DNA from: Methanobacteriota archaeon
Lineage (GTDB): Archaea > Methanobacteriota > Methanobacteria > Methanobacteriales > Methanobacteriaceae
Reading direction: 5' to 3'
Length of the DNA stretch: 14,310 nucleotides
Assembly (NCBI GenBank): GCA_023434825.1
Contig: JAEYSH010000012.1
Span: 1 to 14,310, forward strand
The position numbers and the translations under genes are program-made. Below are positions 8,999-14,310 of the stretch, piece after piece. Position 1 is the first letter of the stretch, and the number at the start of each line of letters is the position of its first letter. Below the pieces are notes generated by a model. That model saw nothing but the letters and a program-made list of their open reading frames with translations, was not told where the DNA came from and ran no database searches.

Positions 8999-9547
8999 AT
9001 GGATACAACTGTTATCAGTGTTTTGAATATGTCAGCATATGTAATATACTTTATGTTGCCGGCATATCTTGCAAACGCTACAGCATTAGCATTCGGCGGT
9101 GGTAAACCGTTGGATTTTGGCCGCAATTTCACAGATGGTCGCAGAATATTCGGTGACGGCGTTACATGGCGTGGGACAATCATAGGCACAGCTATAGGGA
9201 CATTAATTGGATTAATACAAGGAATAGTATCAATAATGGGATTATTGCCAGTAGCAATACCGGGTGATGTTATCCAGGGAATATTATTAGGTTTTTGTCT
9301 TGGAGCAGGTGCACTAATAGGTGATGCGTGCGGAAGCTTCCTTAAGAGAAGAATGAAAATTGAAAGAGGACGACCGACGCCATTTTTAGATCAGCTTGAC
9401 TTTGTCGTTGGTGCATTAATATTTGCTTCAATTGTTGTAGTTTTACCATTTTATATGATTATACTTGTAATTATAATTAGTATTTTTTTACATCTTTCTG
9501 CAAATATAATTGCCTATTTACTTGGACTAAAAAAAGTATGGTATTAG
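8999..9547 (+). CDS. carS: CDP-archaeol synthase
   Basis: CarS transfers CMP from CTP to 2,3-di-O-geranylgeranylglyceryl phosphate at the membrane, the activation step before polar head groups are attached to archaeal lipids. The 182-residue sequence shows the family pattern: membrane segment with LPAYLANA (about 20-27), then FGGGKPLDFG and DGRRIFGDGVTWRGT on the cytoplasmic face, and the signature GDACGSFLKRR with RGRPTPFLDQLDF before the last membrane segments. About five membrane segments are predicted and the length is typical. A strong AGGAGG (8987-8992) lies 6 nt before the ATG. It is divergent from the tes-family gene, which acts later in lipid assembly, and a T7-AA-T7 terminator follows. 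Confidence 0.95.
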   Translation: MDTTVISVLNMSAYVIYFMLPAYLANATALAFGGGKPLDFGRNFTDGRRIFGDGVTWRGTIIGTAIGTLIGLIQGIVSIMGLLPVAIPGDVIQGILLGFCLGAGALIGDACGSFLKRRMKIERGRPTPFLDQLDFVVGALIFASIVVVLPFYMIILVIIISIFLHLSANIIAYLLGLKKVWY

Positions 9548-9566
9548 CAATAAAAACCAATTCATC

Positions 9567-9582
9567 TTTTTTTAATTTTTTT
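9567..9582 (+). terminator. T7-AA-T7 terminator after carS
   Basis: TTTTTTTAATTTTTTT starts about 20 nt after the carS TAG stop. The next gene converges from the other side (stop at 9589), so the tract also limits read-through towards it. Confidence 0.6.
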
Positions 9583-9588
9583 AAATAT

Positions 9589-10089
9589 TTAATCGTTTAA
9601 AACTGTTTTATTTTTTTTAAAATTTAAATACTTCCAGTAAATAAAAATACGGCGCGATACCATGGCTCCAAGTGTCATAACGAGAGCTGCAGAAGTTATA
9701 AGGCTTAATTCTATCCATCCAGTACCACTAATTGCGCTTTCACCATATAATTTTAGCAATATAATTGCAATCCATAAAAATACAGCAATATAAGAACCTT
9801 TTAAAAGCATGGCCCCATTTTCATCAATTTTAACTTCATAAAATTTACCAATCAATAAACCCATTATTAGACCAAATAAAAGGGCTATGATGATGATTAA
9901 AACATTAAATACAGACGTAATTTCACCGCTTAAAAGTGGAATGGTTACAATAGAAATAAAAATAGGCATAATAAATAGTGTCCATAGTTTTACTTTTCTC
10001 TGGCGTAGTTGCAATATTATAATTATAAGAATAATTATAAGAAATCCCTGATTATTAAACATGTTGCTATCTGGCATTATTATGGTCAT
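9589..10089 (-). CDS. multi-pass membrane protein, possibly CcdC/DUF1453-like
   Basis: This 166-residue protein is very hydrophobic, with about five membrane segments (roughly 14-26, 36-54, 58-82, 97-113 and 123-145) and a basic tail (about 146-163). The first loop LRQRKVKLWTLFIMP and the loop KFYEVKIDENGAMLLKGS before a hydrophobic segment resemble the CcdC/DUF1453 family, where 'R-x-R-x-x' and a short charged hairpin alternate with helices. I recognise this only loosely and give no function. GTGAC just upstream supports the ATG at 10089. It faces the carS terminator at its 3' end and is divergent from the small membrane gene at 10198 across 108 bp. Confidence 0.7.
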   Translation of the reverse strand: MTIIMPDSNMFNNQGFLIIILIIIILQLRQRKVKLWTLFIMPIFISIVTIPLLSGEITSVFNVLIIIIALLFGLIMGLLIGKFYEVKIDENGAMLLKGSYIAVFLWIAIILLKLYGESAISGTGWIELSLITSAALVMTLGAMVSRRIFIYWKYLNFKKNKTVLND

Positions 10090-10150
10090 ACTGTCACTTT
10101 TGTTGCGTTTATAGAAAATATTTTTCCTTTAAATTAGCTTTACTTTCAAA

Positions 10151-10158
10151 TTATATAA
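10151..10158 (+). promoter_or_regulatory. candidate TATA box for the 10198-10437 gene
   Basis: TTATATAA lies about 40-47 bp before the ATG. A transcription start about 25 bp downstream would leave a leader of roughly 15 nt, which includes GAGG. The placement fits an archaeal promoter. Confidence 0.5.
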
Positions 10159-10197
10159 ATTAGTTATCCGACAATTATTATATAATAGAGGATTATT

Positions 10198-10437
10198 ATG
10201 TCATGGAATGATAAAATTAGTTTAATATTAGGAATTATATTTTTTATTCTCTTTGTCTACTTTATATTCGCCCAATTTTATTTAATCGCCGTAGGATTGT
10301 TCATATTAAGTATTGCTTTGTTATCTGGAGCTTATACTCCAAGAGATACAAGCAGTAGAGAATTATTAGTTTTAATTGATGTTATATTGCCTTTTATAGC
10401 CATTGGTATTTTAATTTATGCCATGATTAATAAATAA
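10198..10437 (+). CDS. small three-segment membrane protein, unknown
   Basis: This 79-residue protein consists almost entirely of hydrophobic segments (about 8-23, 24-45 and 57-76), with a short polar loop YTPRDTSSREL at 46-56. The start is supported by GAGG about 7 nt upstream and by a TATA box at 10151-10158. It converges on the exported-protein gene at 10452 with a 14-bp gap. I recognise no family. Its good start signals and dense hydrophobic pattern argue that it is a real gene. Confidence 0.65.
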   Translation: MSWNDKISLILGIIFFILFVYFIFAQFYLIAVGLFILSIALLSGAYTPRDTSSRELLVLIDVILPFIAIGILIYAMINK

Positions 10438-10451
10438 GTAGTTAATATTCC

Positions 10452-11141
10452 TTATTGAACTTTATAAGCAGTTTCAATTAGTTTATAAGCTTCATTATAT
10501 GCTTCATCATGTCCATACCATTCTGGTGTTTCATATACAAATACAGGAGTTCCAGAATCTGTTATTGGTTTATCAACCCTTGAAATTGATGTGCTTTTTG
10601 CCCGTTTATCTGGATCCCTTTGGAAGTATTTATATTCTGGACTAATTTGACGGAATTTTTCTGCCATAGCTAACGATTTAGCATCCATAGTGGGTGTTGC
10701 AACGTAAAATAATCCATCACCATAACCTTTTTTATGATCATGACAGATTATGACAAGATCATAATTAGATTTAATAATATCCGGAATAACGTAGTTAGCT
10801 ACCAGATATTCTCCTTTATTTCTTCCAGAACGGACATAGTCCATATTTTCATTAACTTCCACTACATAATTTACAATATTAACTTTATTTGCTTGGGCAT
10901 AATTTCTAATAGCCTCTTGGGAAACGTTTTTTGAAAGGATTTCTCGAGGATGCATTCCTGAAACAACGGCTATTTTCTTATCAGGAGCATCTTTGTAAGA
11001 ATAAACTATCTTAGTTACATTTCCGGTGTTGTCTGACCCTAAAGAAGAATTTTTAACTGAATAACCAGAATCAAGTGAACCGACAGATACAGAAATAATA
11101 ATAAGACATGCAATAATGATTATAATAGATTTTTTTAACAT
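10452..11141 (-). CDS. exported M14/AstE-like putative metallohydrolase (tandem paralogue 2)
   Basis: From the ATG at 11141 the protein has 229 residues and begins with KK and a hydrophobic stretch (about 3-20), a signal peptide or membrane anchor, so the rest should be outside the cell. The domain shows SGMHPRE (H64, E67), IICHDH (H134, H136) and VFVYETPEW (E204, E207). This order, HxxE then a His then a late Glu after a strand, resembles zinc carboxypeptidases of the M14/succinylglutamate desuccinylase fold, where they bind zinc and act as base. The match is by pattern only and the family is not certain. GAGGG lies 6 nt before the ATG; a TTG one codon earlier also opens the frame. The sister gene lies just upstream and shares the same motifs. 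Confidence 0.65.
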   Translation of the reverse strand: MLKKSIIIIIACLIIISVSVGSLDSGYSVKNSSLGSDNTGNVTKIVYSYKDAPDKKIAVVSGMHPREILSKNVSQEAIRNYAQANKVNIVNYVVEVNENMDYVRSGRNKGEYLVANYVIPDIIKSNYDLVIICHDHKKGYGDGLFYVATPTMDAKSLAMAEKFRQISPEYKYFQRDPDKRAKSTSISRVDKPITDSGTPVFVYETPEWYGHDEAYNEAYKLIETAYKVQ

Positions 11142-11235
11142 CAAATTCCCTCAAATATTTTAAATAATTTAATTTGAGCATATAAATACTTTTGTAAAAA
11201 TTTCTAAAAAATAATAAAAATCAACCATTAATTAC

Positions 11236-11910
11236 TCAAAGAGCTTTAAATGAGGAATCAATTAAGCCGTATGAGTTTAAAAAAGCCTCAATATAACCTT
11301 TCCATTCAGGCATTTCATACACAAACACAGGAGTCCCCGATTCTGCTATAGGGTTATCTACTTTTACTATTGAAGAACTCTGTGCCTTCTTTTCAGTATC
11401 CCTCTTATAATAATTAAATGATGGAAGTAAAGATTGAACTACTTCACCTAAAGCAATGGATTTAGCGTCCATGGTTGGTGTAGCAATGTAAAACCCATTA
11501 CCATAACCCTTTTCATGGTCATGACAGATTATGACCAGCTTATAATTTGAATTTTTAATATCTGGAATAACATACTGGGCAACAAGACCTTCACCATTTT
11601 TACGGCTTTCAGTAAATGCTTCCGCATCCTTTGTAACAGTAACCTGATAATTTACAATTTCTACATCATGTGTTAATGCATAAAACTTTATAACAGATGG
11701 TACAACGGTTTTTGAAAGGTCTTCACGTGGATGCATGCCCGTTATAATTGCTATTTTAGCCCCGTCAGATCCATAATGGGAATAAACTTCTTTAGAAACA
11801 TAACCATCGCTATTAGTTCCTATAATTGAATGATCACCAGAATTATATAAATAGAATAACCCTGCACCTATGATAATTAGTAAAGCCAGTATTTTTATGC
11901 TAGATTTCAT
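11236..11910 (-). CDS. exported M14/AstE-like putative metallohydrolase (tandem paralogue 1)
   Basis: From the ATG at 11910 this protein has 224 residues: a short N-terminal basic part and membrane anchor or signal (about 3-22), then a domain closely related to the downstream gene. The same candidate metal and catalytic residues are present: MHPRE (H60, E63), IICHDH (H130, H132), and VFVYEMPEW (E199, E202). DLVAQYVIPDI-like and YIATPTMDAKS segments are also shared. A TTG at 11922 opens the frame four codons earlier, but GGTG lies just before the ATG and I prefer it. The 94-bp gap to the next copy contains AT-rich DNA only. The substrate is unknown. A cell-surface peptide or pseudomurein target is only a guess from export and fold. 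Confidence 0.65.
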   Translation of the reverse strand: MKSSIKILALLIIIGAGLFYLYNSGDHSIIGTNSDGYVSKEVYSHYGSDGAKIAIITGMHPREDLSKTVVPSVIKFYALTHDVEIVNYQVTVTKDAEAFTESRKNGEGLVAQYVIPDIKNSNYKLVIICHDHEKGYGNGFYIATPTMDAKSIALGEVVQSLLPSFNYYKRDTEKKAQSSSIVKVDNPIAESGTPVFVYEMPEWKGYIEAFLNSYGLIDSSFKAL

Positions 11911-12023
11911 TGCACCACTCAATTTTTTAAACCTTTTGAAAGTTTAATTTTCTAGTTTTAAAGTTCTTATAATTTGTGTAATGATTAAAAAATTCTAAAA
12001 TAATAAAAGAAAAATGATTTTAT

Positions 12024-13040
12024 TTACTGCCCCAAAAACTCTTCCATCATAAGTGCAGTACCAACAGCAGGTGCAACAGTGCATTCATCTTTCTTTAGGA
12101 TTTCATCCATCCCTTTCCAATTAAGACCTGCAAATTCAGCCGCTTTAGCGCCGATAATATCCATTCCAAGCCCAGTAGTAACTACTAAATCTAAATCTTC
12201 TCTTTTAGAAACTTCAAGAAGTGATTCTGCTACCTTTTCAACTTGTTTTTTATAAATATATTCAGACATCTTTTCTATGTCAGATTCACTTAGCATATCA
12301 AGATCCCCACAAATTACGCGTGATAAACGCCTCATACAATCTATTTTTGATTTTCCAGCCCCATCTGGAGTATCACAACTGTAATCTTCCTCTTCAATGT
12401 TTCCAAGAACCATCTGCACATCTGCACTGATTGCAAAAAGTTCAGATGAAACTCTAACAAAATCACTATCCAAAGGAACTTTATCTACAAGCGTTGCCAC
12501 ATTAGTTCTTAAAGTTCCGCTATATACAAGTTCTCCAGTTTTTAATCTTTCAAGGTCTGATCTTCCTTTAGAACATTCTGAACCATCTTTTACAGGAATT
12601 ATATCAGTTGTTGTACTTCCAGTATCAATCATAATGCAGTTAGGAGATATTCTTGAAGCAATTTTACTTGTAGCAATCCAGTTAGCTGCTGCAACATCAT
12701 CAGGATTCTTTAAAACTTCATCGAATTCTAAAACGCCATTAAGACCTATAAAACCTACAGGCACACTAAATGCATCTTTTGATTTGGTTGCAATATCAAT
12801 AACTCCCTCTTTTTTAGTTTTGTAAGCATCTACTAGCTCTGCAGTCATGCAAACTCCAACAGCATCAATTTCATCTTCCCCAACTAAATCTAATAACGCT
12901 TTTCCAAGTTCATCTTTTTTTAACCACATTGGAAAATATTCAAAATCAGTTCTTATAATTTTAAAATCTCCAGATTCATCAAATTCAATGATTGCTAAGT
13001 CTGTATTTGCCCCACCTATGTCAAATCCTGCTATTTTCAT
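12024..13040 (-). CDS. mfnF: methanofuran biosynthesis protein MfnF (hydantoinase/oxoprolinase-like)
   Basis: MfnF joins the furan-methylamine phosphate unit, activated by MfnE, to gamma-glutamyltyramine to build the methanofuran core. The 338-residue sequence has the ASKHA-type ATPase pattern of the oxoprolinase-like 'H4MPT-linked C1 transfer pathway' family: GFDIGGANTD at 5-14 and a second phosphate loop IDTGSTTTDI at 138-147. The C-terminal TTGLGMDIIGAKAAEFAGL and PAVGTAL elements complete it. Length is normal. GTGAT three nt before the ATG supports the start. It lies 65 bp downstream of mfnD, which makes the other partner's precursor, so the pair is probably co-transcribed. MfnF and the broader family share the motifs; adjacency to mfnD decides the assignment. 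Confidence 0.9.
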   Translation of the reverse strand: MKIAGFDIGGANTDLAIIEFDESGDFKIIRTDFEYFPMWLKKDELGKALLDLVGEDEIDAVGVCMTAELVDAYKTKKEGVIDIATKSKDAFSVPVGFIGLNGVLEFDEVLKNPDDVAAANWIATSKIASRISPNCIMIDTGSTTTDIIPVKDGSECSKGRSDLERLKTGELVYSGTLRTNVATLVDKVPLDSDFVRVSSELFAISADVQMVLGNIEEEDYSCDTPDGAGKSKIDCMRRLSRVICGDLDMLSESDIEKMSEYIYKKQVEKVAESLLEVSKREDLDLVVTTGLGMDIIGAKAAEFAGLNWKGMDEILKKDECTVAPAVGTALMMEEFLGQ

Positions 13041-13105
13041 AAAATCACACTGATATTATTTTTTTTGTCTAAAAAATTTATTATCTTTGAAATATTTAAA
13101 ACGAT

Positions 13106-14104
13106 TTAACTTAATTTAACTAACTTAATCTCATTATCTTCTTTAAAAAATGCTGCTTTACCCTTTAAATTAACATTTGATGGAAAAATACCATAAACTG
13201 ATTCAAAAATGGCTTCTCCAAGGTTAAAATCAAGGAGATCCTTTAAAGCAATATACGGAGTTGTCAACCTCGAATTAATTTCAACAACATGAACTGTATC
13301 TCCAAGTATTAAATCGACTCCAACATACCCTTTTAAACCATTAATCGATTCTACAGCTTCTTTTGCTACTTGTTTTGCGTCAAGCCCCATTTCATGATCA
13401 AATGGTACTTCTCCACCATTATACTTTACACCATTATCTTCAAATTGAATTTTCTGCAAATTTAAGCTCAATGGAATTGCTTCTTCACCATTACTTAACA
13501 AACTGACACTTGCAGATATTCCATCAATGAAGTCCTGTACTACAAAATATGGAAGAGTAGTTTGCATTGAACTTGCAGCCATTTTTAATTCATCGAAAGA
13601 ATTTACAACATTAACTCCAGAACAGGAAACACCGTCTGCAGGCTTAATAACTTTTTTATTTTCAAATGAAGGATTATAATTATCTATTTCATCAAAAAAT
13701 ATCTTTTCTGTTTTTATAATGTTAATATCATCTTTTAATGCTTCATACATTTTGAATTTATCAGAACAAATCGAAACCGCATCTGAGTCTGATCCAATTA
13801 CTTTAACATCCTTTTTTTCAATTAATTCAGTTATTTCAAAGAAAATTAAATCTTCTTCTGGAGCTATTGGTAGACAGGCATCATATAATTCAATATTTTT
13901 TTCCAACCAGTCAATTAAGTCTTCTTCAATTTCAATGGGGTTACAGTGTTTTGCTTGAAAACCTGCATCTTTTGAAAGCAGATAATCGGCATTTCTGGCC
14001 TTAAAGTCATTTATTAGTCCTGAAAGCATTGCATGACCTTCAGAGCATAAAGAAGGATCATTTAGTCCGGAAGCTGTTGCATATTCTAGAATAAGTATCT
14101 TCAA
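13106..14104 (-). CDS. mfnD: tyramine-L-glutamate ligase, ATP-grasp
   Basis: MfnD attaches L-glutamate to tyramine through a gamma-amide bond with ATP, an early step of methanofuran synthesis. The 332-residue protein has the ATP-grasp order: N-terminal ILILEYATASG (3-13), nucleotide-binding KPADGVSCSGV (154-164), VVQDFIDG (188-195), and the metal-binding VVEINSRLTTPY (273-284, N277 key). The start is a TTG at 14104. No ATG occurs before residue 26, while the conserved ILEYATASG begins almost at once, and GGAG lies 9 nt upstream, so TTG is well supported. It precedes mfnF by 65 bp. Its own promoter should lie within 14105-14280, which is very AT-rich. Confidence 0.92.
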   Translation of the reverse strand: MKILILEYATASGLNDPSLCSEGHAMLSGLINDFKARNADYLLSKDAGFQAKHCNPIEIEEDLIDWLEKNIELYDACLPIAPEEDLIFFEITELIEKKDVKVIGSDSDAVSICSDKFKMYEALKDDINIIKTEKIFFDEIDNYNPSFENKKVIKPADGVSCSGVNVVNSFDELKMAASSMQTTLPYFVVQDFIDGISASVSLLSNGEEAIPLSLNLQKIQFEDNGVKYNGGEVPFDHEMGLDAKQVAKEAVESINGLKGYVGVDLILGDTVHVVEINSRLTTPYIALKDLLDFNLGEAIFESVYGIFPSNVNLKGKAAFFKEDNEIKLVKLS

Positions 14105-14282
14105 TTAATCAAACTCCAAAATAGAGATTATATTTTTATAGTATATTTTTAATAAATATGATTTTTAAAATTCTCTTTTTAACCTATATATGTTTTATGC
14201 TGATTTAAATCTATTAAAAATCCCATCCAATGATAAAAAAATAATATTAGAATAAATTTTTATTAAATTATTTTTTTTAAAA
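14105..14282. other. AT-rich intergenic region upstream of mfnD
   Basis: This 178-bp stretch has no ORF I can support. On the minus strand TATA-like sequences occur near 14139-14153 (TTATTAAAAATATAC) and 14183-14193 (ACATATATAGG); the first lies 35-50 bp before the mfnD TTG and is the better-placed promoter. T-rich runs could terminate the gene to the right. Confidence 0.4.
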
Positions 14283-14310
14283 TTAAGATCTTCTTCTTTG
14301 AGCACGATAT
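14283..14310 (-). CDS. possible C-terminus of an unidentified gene (partial)
   Basis: Read on the minus strand, the window edge gives ...YRAQRRRS followed by a TAA stop (14283-14285). The very basic tail resembles that of a ribosomal or nucleic-acid-binding protein, but eight residues are too few to name it, and the frame is open only because the window ends. Confidence 0.35.

Noticed and set aside
8953..9189. Minus-strand ORF overlapping the carS 5' end
   Set aside because: It is antisense to the conserved CarS domain, lacks a start signal, and would cover the divergent promoter region.
12397..12825. 142-residue plus-strand ORF inside mfnF
   Set aside because: It is Ser/Leu/Thr-rich antisense translation of a well-conserved gene with no ribosome binding site.

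Overview
The window looks like chromosomal DNA of an AT-rich methanogenic archaeon of the order Methanobacteriales, most likely near Methanobacterium. The reasons are a set of methanogen-only or archaeal genes (MptG and MfnD/MfnF for methanopterin and methanofuran, a homoaconitase small subunit of the coenzyme B pathway, CDP-archaeol synthase, a tetraether lipid synthase homologue), archaeal zinc-ribbon proteins, tRNA genes without encoded CCA, and zinc-ribbon membrane proteins of a kind I associate with Methanobacteriales. Nothing indicates a mobile element, prophage or CRISPR array. The genus is an inference; the archaeal methanogen assignment is firm.

Layout. Positions 1-115 hold the 3' half of a tRNA-Val and a complete tRNA-Phe. 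A tiny zinc-ribbon protein (314-514, +) converges on three tandem minus-strand genes (520-2758) that share an N-terminal 'MPYLIC' zinc ribbon but have unrelated membrane or helical C-terminal parts. From 2928 to 8928 all genes are on the minus strand. In transcription order they are tes (tetraether lipid synthase family), mptG, hacB, an HVO_0476-type zinc-finger protein, pcm, and an archaeal MtaB-type tRNA methylthiotransferase. carS (8999-9547, +) is divergent from tes across about 70 bp. It is followed by a membrane protein (9589-10089, -), a 79-residue membrane protein (10198-10437, +), and two tandem exported paralogues with an M14-like HxxE...H...E pattern (10452-11141 and 11236-11910, -). 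The last genes are mfnF and mfnD (12024-14104, -). The final bases appear to hold the C-terminus of one more minus-strand gene.

How the genes fit together. The region is a core-metabolism neighbourhood for methanogenesis cofactors (methanopterin: mptG; coenzyme B: hacB; methanofuran: mfnD, mfnF) and membrane lipids (carS, tes). tes lies between carS and mptG. Its family has been linked both to tetraether lipid coupling and, earlier, to methanopterin methylation, so its context fits either role. The least explained parts are the zinc-ribbon array at 520-2758 and the paired exported M14-like proteins at 10452-11910. Many intergenic regions are AT-rich, with T-tracts just after stop codons (likely terminators) and scattered TATA-like boxes.
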